This document shows, piece after piece, positions 1-12,215 of a stretch of DNA of 64,000 nucleotides. Location: the NCBI GenBank assembly GCA_963921425.1, contig OY992836.1, forward strand, positions 19,175,614 through 19,239,613, given 5' to 3'. This stretch comes from Dryas octopetala. Taxonomy: Eukaryota > Streptophyta > Magnoliopsida > Rosales > Rosaceae. How positions within the stretch are numbered: position 1 is the first letter of the stretch; every line of letters starts with the position of its first letter. Position numbers and translations under genes: made by a program. The notes beneath the pieces are model-generated. The model made no database searches. It was given only the letters and a program-made list of their open reading frames with translations, and was not told the DNA's origin.

Positions 1-2177
1 AACTTGGTTAGCTGAGGGAATTCTCTCTTGATTTAGGGAATACTCTACATAGTCTTTCCATTGGGGACTGACCTCCCATTCAACATATTTAAGTCTGACA
101 ATCTTGGTCAGGTTTTTGGTGATGTTGTCTAAGAGAAGAAGCTTTTGGTGGCCATGGAGGCATGTGGTGGGGACAGATTATAATACATGGCAGGGTGGAC
201 GTAAGGTGACATGTTGGGGAATTCTGTATTGATTTTTTACTAAGATTTGGTTTTGGCATGTACTTGGTGTGGGAAGGAACCACTACAATAGTGGCATTTA
301 GGGCCTATTCGGGATAGACTTAGTAGTGTCATTTCTGGCAGCGCTTTTATTAGAAGTTCATAAAAATTTCATAAAAAATCCAAGTGATTTTTTTCTAACG
401 CACTTGGAAGCGCTTTTTGAGGAAGCAGTTTCTGCACTTTTAAAAGCACTCCCAAACAGGCTCTTACATACTTTTCTTGTTCATGGTAGGGCTCTTACAA
501 TTATGAGCATGGATTGGAGTCGAGAGCTGATTTGCATTAAAGAAGAGCGATTTTATTTGTTTATTGGAAGTCTTACTTTTTGGTTAAATAGTTTATTTTG
601 GAAAAGTGGGTCTTTGTGCATTTTGGGTGTACAACCTGCATCTTTGCAGGTGCTATGTCTAAAAGGTGTGGGCTACTTGGGTGTGAACAATGACCATATC
701 ACAATTGTTTCAAAGATTTGGTGGTAATGGTTTGCTACCCTATTGAAAACAGATTATATCCACTCAGTCAGAGAACTAATTCCTCATGTGTCCAAGGCAA
801 TCATCTCTGTTATTGTGGCCTAAGGCCTCCACGAAAGAAATCGTGAAAATGGAGGTATACATAAAAGGAGAATTTTTGGTTGGGCCAAATGAGGGTATGT
901 CCATGTGTCATTATCAAAATAGTTCTTAATCATAGGTTGCAATCTCACATGATTTTCCTTTTTTGGCCGTAGATGTGGATTTTTCTTATGGTATGATCCG
1001 ATTTGTGCCGGATGGACCAGGTGCAGCATGCTCCTTTGGAGTGCCAAGTTACGACGAGTCCTAGGGACAAGTTGAAAATGTCTGAGAGATGGTTGACTTT
1101 TTATTTTCATCGCACAACTTTATTGTTATGCCATATATATAGTTTAATTAGTGAAGTATTTTGTCACTGGAAAATACTAAAATTCCAAATGTTGTAAATC
1201 ACTTTGGTGTTGCTTTGGGGTGGACTGGTTCTGTGTAAGAACCCTCACCTGATTGTGAACAGTGTACCATTTATCAAGGAACCCTTACCATCAAGAGACA
1301 TTGTATGCATCTTTTGGCTTTATGAGGCAAGTTGTTACCCTGTATTAAGCGCCATGGCTCTGCATCCTGTATGTTGCAAATCTTGATACACTACATATAG
1401 TTCGGATGATATGTCATTTGGTGAGCAAATTTGATGACTAGCATTATTGTAAATCAACTACTTTGGACATAATTCAAAATTTCAAAGATGACAGTCTTTA
1501 TGGAGTTTTGAGCTTCATGTTATGTCAAAGATAAAAGAGTTTTAGTGTGCGGAAAGTTTTCAAGACGATAGAGATTGAAGCATGACATTTTTACTTTCTC
1601 ATGATCTTGATTTGACCATTTTAAAAATAATTGTGTGCCATACGGTGGTTGTATGTGCGGTGACAACTGCACCTGCAACCCTGCAAGTGTTTCAAGTGAG
1701 GGGGATTGGCTTTTTGAAGCAGAGGTGGGGTTGTGCTTGAAGGATGGATAAACAGAGGTGGAGGAAGAGGGAGAGATTAAACTTGATCAGCTCCGCTGAA
1801 ACTTGCACAAAACTTGATCAAGTCAAACTAAAGAAATTAAAGCTCTGTCCTCTGCTTGTTTGCAGTCCTCCAACTTACACACTTGGCTTACCGATGAGGA
1901 GAACAAAGACCATTTGTTGTAAATCATGCATCTTGAGCCATACCCTCAACAAACACATGAACACAACTGCATGGGATTGCTTTTCTAGAAAGTAAATCAA
2001 CATTTCCTTTATCTGTGAACTACGAAGAAATTGGATACAAGCAACAGGGCCAGCATGTTAAACAATACAGCCATGGCCTTCCGTGTGATCACATTGAAGA
2101 ACTAAGTAAATCAGCTACATTTTTGTTCTGTAAAGGGAATAAGGTAAAATAAAGGAATCCCATTCCTGATTTATAAG
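1..2177. other. Non-genic left flank
   Basis: Apart from the small MITE at 299-466, I see no supported gene here. Open frames in this stretch are short, lack recognisable motifs and are broken by frequent stops. Nothing beyond AT-rich spacer can be claimed; it is the 3' flank of the methylesterase gene that ends at 2178 on the minus strand. Confidence 0.5.
299..466. mobile_element. hAT-type MITE (about 170 bp)
   Basis: The left end reads TAGGGCCTATTCGGGA and the reverse complement of the right end reads TAAGAGCCTGTTTGGGA, giving imperfect terminal inverted repeats of about 17 bp. The interior holds the inverted AGCGCTTTT / AAAAGCACT motifs that are common in plant MITEs with GGGCCTGTTTGG ends. 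No clear target duplication was found, so the exact borders are approximate. It codes for nothing. Confidence 0.5.
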
Positions 2178-5082
2178 CTATGGAATTTGAGCAATTTCCA
2201 CCAAAATTTTGTGCAATGATTGTGGCTTTGATAAAAATGGGCAGTGGTCGCTGCCTTTTATCTTGAACACTCCCTCTGGTGGGTTTTCCCTCACTAGCTT
2301 TTCTTGGACATCTGGTGAAAGTGCCCGATCATCTAATGTTTGAATGAAGAACCGCCGGCTAGTTCCATATTTTTCAGGTGACAATGACAGTTTTTCCATG
2401 ATTGGACCTAGTGGGATAGGTCTCATGGAAACCATGGCCAGAGCAACATCCTGGAAAGATAAAACGCCGTTATAAATAATGTAAAAAGTACATTAAATCA
2501 AATTGCAAATGGGTGAAGAGAAACAGAAATATCTCATATGATTATATCATGTTGGTGAAGAAACCCAGGTACTGATTACATGGGTTCAAACACGATTTAA
2601 GTTGGAATTACCAGGTGGGATCCAATACAGAAAGCCACACAACTCAGTTCTTATTTTGGAGAAGAAACACATGTATTAGTTATGTATCAGAATGTTGAAA
2701 TGGATTGAAGAATATAATATGATTATACCGAAGAAATAACCTATAAATTATACGGTCAGGAGAACCTCATTGCCATTACAAATTTCTTTAAAAAATACAC
2801 ATAAAGCATGCAAGTCATTTGAGTGAAATCGTTCTATGATTTGTGGAGATGATATAGTCTCCACTTCATTGTATAGTGATGAATCTAATATTCTGCACAC
2901 CTGTACAGTTATAGTTTTTCATCTATGCATGCATGCAAGTGCATGAACATGTGTTTGGGACATTAGCCCAATTGACAATATACAGTCACCATCTCTGCTC
3001 TAAAGAGGAGGTTGTAGATTCAAATTTCCCTTCCCCTCCATGTCAGAATTGATTTGCGCATGCATGTTTCTAAGCTATTATAAGTATCTACATTAACATA
3101 TGGGTGCTACATGTTTCAAAGTGATATGTTTGACACCATATGACATTTTCATATCAAATACATAGCCAATTGTTTTGCATCATAACTTGCATTATATAAA
3201 GCACAAAAACATCTTGAGTTAAAAGAAATAACACAATGCTAGATATCATATGTGCTCAATTGGATAGTTTTGGAAGTACTTACATTAATTTTTTTATTCC
3301 ATAAGATTCTATTATGAAATGTTTCGAGAGCATTTTACATCAGAGGGGAAAAGAAAATACATGAGGCTCACATTTCCATTCTATTGCTTTGTTTACAATT
3401 CATAGATATGTAGAGTTTAAAAATTTGATGCCATAAATGTCTAGCATTAATGGAGACTAAATGATCATATATTGTTCTCAGAAACAAAGGACTCTCCTTT
3501 GTTTCTGAGAACAATATATTATTAGACTTCAAAATAAAGCTTAAAAAATTATAACATAATTAGACTTGAAAACATTGTGTTTGCTAGTAAACAAATTTGA
3601 AGAGTAAAAGTTGAATTTTTTAAAAAGAAGGAATGTCTAGCTGAGTTGTGTGTGCGTGTATGTTTTTTGAAATGGCATTTCACAACCAGAACCTTGATGG
3701 AAGATGGGTATAAATATGCTGAGAGGGTAGATCAGAAAATAATGGCAACAAAACAGTATGGATACAAAATTACAAAGTTTAATCATTAGGACTCAGCTTT
3801 CAAAAGTGACTGGTATAATATATCTACGAGGCATAATAAATGCTGATCGGGAAACAGATATGACACAGAGAAGATATACTAATGTATTATAAACCCTTCA
3901 TGTGATTTTACTTAAAACTATTGTATGCAAAATTTACATTTTTTACTTTAAAGTGATTCCAATACTCCTTGGAGTATATGGTACTGGATACATATCATCA
4001 AGTATCTAAGAAGTATTTTATCAAGTATGGACAGGACTCAGCTTATGGATATTCATGCTATAGGGATACCATTCGTAGCTACAGAGTTCCATATAATTGG
4101 GAGGTTACAATGACCAACAATAGAATCTAAAATTTGTAAAATGTCTGTACAAGAAGAACACACATTCTCATGACTTTCCTAACTGTTTATAGATCTGTCT
4201 TCAATGGCGATGGTTTGTCTTTTCACTCTTAACTTTTGAATCAGAGCATTGTGGTCTTTTCTTTTTCCATTCTAGACTACCACAAAATCAGCACTAGCAT
4301 GAAATATTCTTGTCTTACTAGCTTAATGGTTTTATTTTTATAAATAATTATGAAAAGAAAATGGACAGACTAAGGTCAAAGACAAATTAAAGATTTGTTT
4401 CATAAAGATATGCACATATGCCCGTCATGTTCGTACAGATGAGTACTGATAAAAAACTTAAGGACAATATAGATTTTCATACACCCATTGATATAAATAC
4501 AAAAAGAAAGTGGTTAAACATATCTGGGCACTTTGGAGGTACTGTGGACTTGTATAAATGTAAAACAAGTGCTCTTGCACTCTCACTCCCATTCACATGT
4601 TCTAGTCTTACTTCCAGTTATATTATTTAGCTCTTTTTGTTTTAAATAATTTAATGGGCATACATAATATTCTTTTACGCAAATAGTGCTTCCTGTGATG
4701 AAAAACTATTAGGATAGAAGAAACCTTGAAGAACTTGACAAAGTTATCTGCTTTAGTTGCAACATACCTTTGCAGGAGATTGATTGAAATATAACCCTTT
4801 CATCTGCTCCTTCTCAAACATGAATCCTGTAGGGGGCTGGTCTTTTCCATTCCCATGAATCAAAAACTTTGATCCTTGCATAAACTGTTCTGCAGAACCA
4901 AGCTGCAATACAAATTTCCTTCTTGAGAACATGAAAATCAGAGAACCTAAAGAAATGAAACTAATGAATTGCATCCACAACAAGAGATTCAAAAAAAAAA
5001 AAAAGACCTGGGAATGGCTAAATGGAAAAAGGAAATGTCACATTGAGATGTATTAGTAATCTAATTTAAACCCTTGAAAAGC

Positions 5083-5130
<48 letters not shown>

Positions 5131-7600
5131 AAATACGTCCTGAAAGTGGCTAAATGAAAAAAAAAATGTCACACTGAGATATATTTAGTAATCTAATTTA
5201 AACCCATGAGAAGCAGTTCTTTCTCTTTCTGCACCTCTTTCTCTTTCTCTATGCTGAACTGCCTAGCAAGAAAGCATTACTCCGATATGTATTTACGCAC
5301 ACGCATATATACATATACAATTATTTCTTATTAGCACATGGTAAAAATTGAGCCCCTGGGCCCTGACTATATGCCTCTCCCTCTCTCTGTCATTCCAGCA
5401 CAACTGGCATTGAAAGATCCTGGCCAAAATTAGGATTCACTAGGAACTTGGCATACTTTCCTCTATAATGGATTCACTAGGAACTTGGAAGTTCATTTGA
5501 ACTTTTTACAAAAATAATTGGCATGGATGGCATGGATGAAATCAATACTAATCATCAATATAAAAAGCTCCATGCATATGGTTTGAAAAATAGTTACAAT
5601 AGCTTGGAATTTTGTGAAAAGGAAGAAGCATATGGTGTTGTTTAGAAGTGCTATTTTACCTCTCCAGCAAATACATCAAAGGGTCTCTGGCCATCAGACA
5701 CCATAGTGGCACAGATGAAAATTGCTTTTGAAATTTTCTGCGAAAAATGCTCCAGTGCATAAGAAACACAGGCACCTCCACTACTGTGACCAACCAAAAT
5801 AACCTGCACAAGAATAACATAGATTATAAATTTGATAATATATTGCCTGCAGTGTGTAATGAGATGAATAGAATCACAGCAACCTTTTCATCCTCAGGAA
5901 GGCTTTGTAGATAGTCAATCAATGGTTTTGAATACTCTGCCAACGTAGCAACAGAGTTAGTATCGGTGAGATCAATACCAGAACCTTTGAGATCAAAGGT
6001 AGTGGGAAGCAATCCTGTTTCCTCCAGCAGAGCAATTGTTTTGTACCAACACCATGCTCCAAACCCTTCTCCGTGTATTAGAATAAATTTTTTTGTTTTA
6101 ATATTCTCCAAAAATTCTGATCCCTGAAAAAGACAATGAAATCAATAATCGTGTCAATCAATTCAAGGGAGGTTGAAAATGACATGGTGCACAACCACGT
6201 CTTGGTAGTAACTGATGACTGGTAAAAGTTGCTTGTCTACATCAATCTATTGGCTAGAAAAGGAAGCAGACTAGAAAGCAAAAGAAAGAAGCAGCAGGAA
6301 AGGTTTTCGTTTTAGGGAAATTAGGACTTGTACAATACATGCTTTGTACTTATCTTAGGGTTAGTTCTTATGTTCATCATGTAGTTCTGGCCTCTATAAA
6401 TTGGGGAGTTGTAATTTATTTTCTCCTCTTTCCTTTCTGTTTCTCTTCTCTTAATTTTCTCTGCTAACCCTCCAATAAGTTTACATTAGACATATTTTCC
6501 AGCCTAGTTAAGGTCAAGGTTAACTAATCAAAATTCAAGTACAAACAAATTTATTTTCATAGTGGTTAATAACCACACATTTCTACAAAATTAAAAAGAC
6601 ATCATACACTGTTACCAAAAAAATACATCATACACAAAAAGGCACAAAAGTTTTATCAATCCAATGCATCAACAATCTTGGCCAATGGTGATCCCAACAT
6701 ATACAGCCAAATCTTCTAAGAATGACAGCTTCAATTTATAACATGAACTTTTATCTATTATATATATATATGTGATGAGTTCTTATAAAAAATGTGGCTC
6801 TTCCTGGAAAAGGAAAGTAACGCTGTTTAATAGTATGGTAGTTGAAATGATAACTGGAGAAAAAAATAAAAGGATTCAAATGGTCCAAATATAAAGATCT
6901 CAATACTATTTCAATTTCACTCCCAGATTTAGTTAAATACACTCATACAGCAGTGAGCTAATCAAGTGATATTAAAATTGGATGGGTCACAATAAAAAGT
7001 GAGTCTTCCAACGCACTTTTTCTTCTAGATAAAGAAAAGTAAAATAATGATCATAAGACTGATTTAGAATAATATAATTGCAAGATCTTTGAAAGCACAA
7101 TAATCTAGAGGCCACACTTTGAGATGCACTTTTCTAGCATCAAAATAAACAGTAAAATAATTCCTTACTTTTTCACTTCTTCATCATTACATCACTTTTT
7201 GTATTAACTTGATTGTTGACTAACTGTTGATTTTGCATATAATTATGCATTTTTTAGCTTTAAACAGAGCTGATTAATCACCACACCACTTTTCATCACA
7301 GATCAAATCATGAAAAAAAGAAAAAGTGACATGGATTTGAATCAAATCAAAACCCACCTGCTGCTTTTCATTAGTGAATGAATCAGTGAGTCTCCTAGAG
7401 CTTGTGGAGCCAATTCTCCTAGACATGGATCCATCAAACCTCTGAGACAATTGGTGCTGATGCAGAGCCATCGACAGTGCTTGCCTGTGCAAGAACTCTT
7501 CTTCGGCCAGAAGTTTCCTCTGTGAGCGGTTCATTCTCTTGCTTCTGGATCCATTATCTTTGGTCTCCTTCTTTGACATGCAAATAAATCGATTACCCAT
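2178..7600 (-). CDS. Methylesterase (MES family), alpha/beta hydrolase, 5 exons
   Basis: Predicted to hydrolyse small methyl esters such as methyl salicylate, methyl-IAA or methyl jasmonate; the substrate cannot be told from sequence. Exons (minus strand): 7600-7358, 6123-5884, 5803-5660, 4902-4768, 2450-2178. All introns are GT-AG in phase 0, giving 344 aa. The start at 7600 opens MGNRFICM, as in the plant MES11-like subgroup, which has an extra N-terminal segment (about residues 1-90) before the hydrolase fold. Visible motifs are the oxyanion region HGEGFGAWCWYK (from residue 98), the nucleophile elbow GHSSGG (Ser168), Asp295 in LDDRAL and His323 in GSDHCPF, so the catalytic triad is complete. 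The 2.3-kb last intron holds a perfect hairpin and a SINE-like relic. The MGN start could be N-myristoylated rather than a plastid signal (inference). Subgroup assignment is less certain than the family. Confidence 0.9.
2950..3060 (+). mobile_element. Possible SINE / tRNA-like relic in MES intron 4
   Basis: A box-A-like stretch (TTAGCCCAATTGAC) is followed about 60 bp later by a box-B-like stretch (TAGATTCAAATTTCC). This is the internal Pol III promoter layout of tRNA-derived SINEs. There is no tRNA fold, no clear tail and no target duplication, so this may be chance in AT-rich DNA. Confidence 0.3.
3467..3519. repeat. Perfect 25-bp inverted repeat with 3-nt loop
   Basis: Arm 3467-3491 and arm 3495-3519 are exact reverse complements (arm 1 begins ATATATTGTTCTCAG), separated by CTC. 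It lies in intron 4 of the methylesterase gene. The transcript would form a 25-bp hairpin on either strand. Confidence 0.95.
5010..5225. repeat. Duplicated block flanking a (CT)n microsatellite
   Basis: Two imperfect copies of an 85-bp block, about 5010-5095 and 5140-5225, share GGCTAAATG, ATGTCACA and TAGTAATCTAATTTAAACCC. They sit either side of a pure (CT)17 run at about 5095-5128. The second copy ends in a degenerate CT tract. This lies inside methylesterase intron 3. Confidence 0.8.
6180..6490. other. Possible LTR/TRIM-like fragment in MES intron 1
   Basis: The segment has a run of promoter/terminator-like features (GCCTCTATAAATTGGGGAG followed by a pyrimidine-rich stretch) of the kind found in plant LTRs. 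No second copy, no terminal repeat pair and no coding remnant was seen, so this is only a suggestion. Confidence 0.2.
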
Positions 7601-8748
7601 TGCTAGAAAAGGAGTTTTGAGCAAAACCCAGAAATCTTTTTGGAGGAATTTTGAAGGAAAATGGAAGAAAGTCAAGAAATTTTCCCGGAAAATGATGTCT
7701 TGGTAAAGGAAGATGGCATTGTCCACAAAGGTACAGTCTTGTGAGTCAAAAATGAGTTTTTCTTTCAGTTTTTTTCTTCAGAGAGAGAGAGAGTTGGTAA
7801 GCTATGAGAGGCAGGAGAGAAGTCGTTGGGGGTATAATAAATATGAATGTGCGATGAAAAACTGGAACACTTCCCAACTGAATTGAGAGCTATTTAATGC
7901 TTTTTTTCTGTTTCTTTCAACGGTAGGAGCCTTTCCAATGCTCTCTCTCTCTCTCCCTTTCTCACTCTAGAAAAAACACAGTAGAAAGTAGAAATGGAAA
8001 CAACTTCACTTATCCTCTCAAACATAGTAAAATATGTGCAGTATTTGTATTTGTAGTTGTATGTTGAATGTTGGATTGTCATTTAGTGCATAAACTTCTG
8101 TAAACAGAACTGTGTTAATAAGATACCAATAAGCATTTTCTACAATTTCAACTCCGTTTAGTGAACTCTAGTCTCATTGCCCGAACCCCACTATCAATTC
8201 CTCTACCATGTAAACTACACCTATATGGCTATATGTTAAAAGTTAAAACTTAAAAGAGTCTTTCCAGAGGCCCAACTATCATTTCAAATTTTTTTAATCT
8301 TAATTGTAACAAAATTTCATTTGTATTCTTTTTTTTTTTGGTCTAATAATTTCATTTGTATTCATTTCAACTCATTTTGACTTTTAGTTATTTATAACTA
8401 GTTACGTGCCTTAGTAATGAACAGTTTACATACACAGTATAGGAGATTTGATTGGATCCGGTGGATTAATGCTAAGATAATGGGGAAAATAAGTTACAAA
8501 TTTTTTAAGCTCTTGGATTCAAGGGTTAAAAACAAACTATGTCAAGTTGATTCAGCAAATAAAATCTAAATAAAAATCTATTTGAGAAAAAAAACGCAGA
8601 CCCTCCATCTTCTTTTGTCATTTTTGATACAGCCAAGTTGCCAAGTTAGGAATTTAATACTTGGTGGAGACACACCCACCTAAAATCTTATAGAAAGAGA
8701 ACTCAAGCAAAGGGAAAAGTGAAGGGCCTCCATCTTTGTTGCTGTTGT
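7601..8748. other. Upstream region of the methylesterase gene
   Basis: AT-rich DNA 5' of the minus-strand methylesterase start, with a short GA run near 7780 and a CT run near 7945 that probably lie in or near the 5' leader. No other gene or clear promoter element could be assigned. Confidence 0.4.
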
Positions 8749-9067
8749 AACTAGGCTGGCATTTTGTGCCGAATTATCGATTTCGACTGACGTTGAACTG
8801 ATCGATTCGGTCGTGCTGTGTTTTTTTTTTTGTATTGGCAATTTTATCGAACCGCACCGCCACAATCGGGGTCGAAACCGGTCTGGGAATCACCCCCACA
8901 AAACACCAAAAGTCGAACCGATCCGCCACCAACGCCCGACCGAGCCTAACCGAATTCGAAAAGTCAGTAACCGCCCGAAGTCAAATCGGCAACAATCTGT
9001 TTTGTGCCTTTCCACTGTTGTTGGTAAGGGCCGTTCGGTTCGATTTCTAACACCGACCCACCCCTCG
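8749..9067. mobile_element. Non-autonomous hAT-like relic, CG-rich subterminal repeats
   Basis: The block is clearly richer in CG than its surroundings and full of TCGAACCG / CCGAACGG-like words. It begins CTAGGCTGGCATTTTG and ends CCGACCCACCCCT, resembling the TAGGGSTGGCAA... ends of plant hAT elements. No transposase frame remains. Frames on both strands here are by-products of the biased composition. Confidence 0.35.
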
Positions 9068-9742
9068 TTGTAACTTGATGAATACATAATAAAAGCAACG
9101 AGGAAATTCCATTAGGAAAAAAACGTTGATTATTCGATGAACAGTGTCAAAGGCTCGGCTCATTAAAGTGTATCACAATATATTTTTGTAAATAGGCCGT
9201 TCTATAGGCTTTTTTTTTTAAAACTTCAAGAAAAATATTAAAAAAAAATTTACCGAGAACATGTAGCTATGTGTCATATAAATATATAATTAATCATGCT
9301 AAAAGAGGCTCCAATTATACATCGTTAATTTGTCTATATACATTATTAAAATCGTGTGTTTAAATATCTTCTTTTTCAACTCTTATAATTGAAATGACAC
9401 GTAACTTAATCAGAAACAAATTCCTTATCTTTATTGTATCTTTCTTCCCTTTCCAGTTTTCGAGCAGAACTTGTCCAGAGTCCGAACCCATGATCTTTTG
9501 GATTGTCTTCATATTTTCAAAACCAGCTGATCAACATCAATCACTCAATTTTTAATACCCAGAAAAAGAGGTCAATGCTAGACCTTAGAGGGGACAATGC
9601 ATATACTAGTGCATATATTGTTGTTAAGCAAAGATGATAACTAAGTTGTCTATATTAAACTCAAAATTTAGTAATATATAGCTGGAGATTCCAAGTATAT
9701 ATTTGACAGAAATACTCACACCCTTTTCAATATGAACAATAT
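9068..9742. other. AT-rich spacer
   Basis: No gene, RNA or repeat that I can support. Confidence 0.4.
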
Positions 9743-10372
9743 TTGAGACAAATAAGAAAGTTCAGAAAACAAAGATACATTAATATTTTAAAGGATCATA
9801 TTTTCCTTGTTAGGATTCTATTTATTTTTGTTTTAAAAAAAAAATTTTTAAATGTATTTGCAGATACAGTACAAAAAAAGAAGATCAATCAAGCTAGGAA
9901 TATTACTGTGATTGGATTATACAACTTTAACAAAAATAAGGGGCTACTGTCCACAAACTTTGAATTCATGCATGACTTTTCCATTTCATCTGCTTCTATA
10001 GAAAACAAGAGGCCCAAGAGACTTAATGGGGCCACGAGCCCATTTGTAGTTTCTCTGTTTGATGGGCTTTTAGCCCCCACTTCACCGAAAAGGAATACAA
10101 GAGGCCCAGGGGAAGAATATTCTCAACAAACGTACATCGTGGCAAATTTTATGTGTATCCAATTGTTTGGATTCAGATCTGTTATTCTCTTTCTTGAAGT
10201 CTTGAAAGATATGCCCTCTGTTTGTCGAGAAATTATTGGAAGAGAATTCGCAGTAAATGACTCTAACTTTTACCTAGAATTGTTGAATTTGATTGCCAAG
10301 CCACGTGATTGGAGTGGATATGTAAGTCATTGCCTGGTTGACCAAGCTGGTTCTGTAGGGTCAATGCCTTGA
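9743..10372 (+). other. Unidentified 209-codon open frame
   Basis: The frame opens with a non-ATG codon and contains low-complexity AT-rich coding at its start. From about 10195 the translation looks more protein-like (VLKDMPSVCREIIGREFAV, then LLNLIAKPRDWSGY) and runs into a possible GT donor at 10321 (GATAT|GTAAGT). This could be one exon of a decayed gene. I do not recognise the family and assign no function. Confidence 0.2.
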
Positions 10373-10899
10373 TTTTCGCAGGTATAATTTCATCTTCTCT
10401 TCGATATGATTGTGTTACTGTTTAGTGATATAAGGTAAATGTAATGTATTTTGGGAGTTGTTGCTAGCTTCTACAGTGTGAAGATTGTCATTTGTCAGTT
10501 TATTGTATTTTTGTTCTTCTCTACCGGCTGATTTTACACTTGATGATTTCTTATTGGTTTTTTTCTGAAAAATTATTCTGCATAACCAATACACTGACAT
10601 GTGGTATAACTAATTTATGTGTTATAATATAAGTGAATGTTATTAATATTATAGTGCCTAATTTTAAACACCCTACTCACCAAAAAAATTTGTCTAAACC
10701 CCCACCCATCTAGAAACTCTTTCAAAACCCCCTAAAACTTATAATCCTAAATTACCCTTCTGACGCATGCTGACGCGCGCTGACGCATGCTGACACATGC
10801 TGACGTCACTGTAACTGTATTTTGGTGAAACTGTTTTTTTTTTTTTTTTTTTTTTTTTTGAAATTGAAGTTTTTGCTAAAACTCAATATTTCACTAAAA

Positions 10900-11040
10900 C
10901 TAAAATCAAACACTGAAATTGAATTTCATTACACTAAAACTGAATTTCAAAAATTCAGTTACACTGAAACTGAATTTCAAGAATTCAATTACACTGAAAC
11001 TGAATTTCAGAAATTCAGTTACACTAAATTGAAGAGTTCA
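10900..11040. repeat. Imperfect 30-bp tandem repeats
   Basis: The unit reads TTACACTGAAACTGAATTTC plus about ten more bases. It recurs three to four times with small changes, then degenerates into scattered TTACAC(T)TAAAAC words up to about 11180. Confidence 0.8.
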
Positions 11041-11644
11041 GTTATGAATTCACTTACTGAAACTGAATTAAGTGATGAAACAATTACACCTCGACTAAAA
11101 TGCAATTACACCTTAATTAAAAAACAATTACACCTTTACTAAAACAATTACACTTCACTAAAACAGTTACACCTTTACTGAATTCCGTTTCACTAAAAAG
11201 AACACAGCAACCTTATAAAAAAAAAAAACAATAACAATACAATAAGCCATTGAGATGAGAGGAGTAGCCAACAATACAACGTCGTCCGATCATCTCACGC
11301 GCGACGAGTACACGACAGTCGCCACTGCCTCGATCTGTTTCTACCTGCAAATTTGATTCATCATATTTCAGAACCATAATTTCATTCAAAATTCATTTAA
11401 AACTCATGTTTCACGAGCTGAAACTGTTTCACGAGCTGAAACTGTTTCACGAACTGAAACTGTTTAATCAATAAATGTAGGCTTAAAGTTCCCTATACAC
11501 AGTTACAACAACACACAATGAGGTTCGATTTGGGGTTTTTTGATTCATCAGCAATTGGTCCAATCCAAACACATAGCATTGAAGAGTACAATGAGGAGAA
11601 GAATATTGGTACCTGACTCGACGGAAATGGCTGCCGGAAAAGCC

Positions 11645-11960
11645 AGATCGCCGGCAGAGAAGCCGCGGCCTTTGTGGCTTCGATCTGCCGCCGTGGCTGA
11701 TCAGATGGAAAATCCGAGCACACCATCGTGCTCAGGACGTCGAGAGGAAGAAGGCTTGGGTGGTTTGGCATTCCAACTCCGCCGAAAAAGGCAGATCGCC
11801 GGCGGAGAAGCCGCGGCCTTTGTGGCATCGATCTGCCGCCATGGCTGATCGGATGGAGAATCCGAGCATACCATCGTGCTCAGGACGTCGAGAGGAAGAA
11901 GACTTGGGTGGTCCGGCATTCCAACTCCGTCGAAAAAGGCAGATCGCCGGCGAGCACCAC
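11645..11960. repeat. 148-bp tandem duplication, GC-rich
   Basis: The word AGATCGCCGG occurs at 11645, 11793 and 11941, exactly 148 bp apart. The two full units between are near identical. Open frames on both strands here repeat the same peptide and are not genes. The GC-rich composition contrasts with the AT-rich surroundings, as expected for captured sequence in a Mutator-like element. Confidence 0.85.
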
Positions 11961-12151
11961 CGATCGTAGTCGCGGCGATCTGGCGTCGACGTTTAGTTTA
12001 ACGGCACGTGGAGGGCATAGGGAGGAAGAGGAAGGAGATGCGAGTCTGATGGGACCGGTCTCGCCGGCAACCGTCGCCAGACGGCGGCGCACGCGCCGGC
12101 GACAGCAGCGGGGAGAGAGAGAGACGCAGAGGGGAGAGAGGCAACAGATAG

Positions 12152-12153
<2 letters not shown>

Positions 12154-12210
<57 letters not shown>
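12154..12210. repeat. (GA)n microsatellite
   Basis: Essentially uninterrupted GA dinucleotides for nearly 60 bp; the source of the arginine-glutamate and serine-leucine repeat frames on the two strands. Confidence 0.95.

Positions 12211-12215
<5 letters not shown>

Noticed and set aside
326..727. 133-codon open frame at the left end
   Set aside because: Starts inside the MITE, begins with a non-ATG codon, has no motif, and its first third is MITE sequence.
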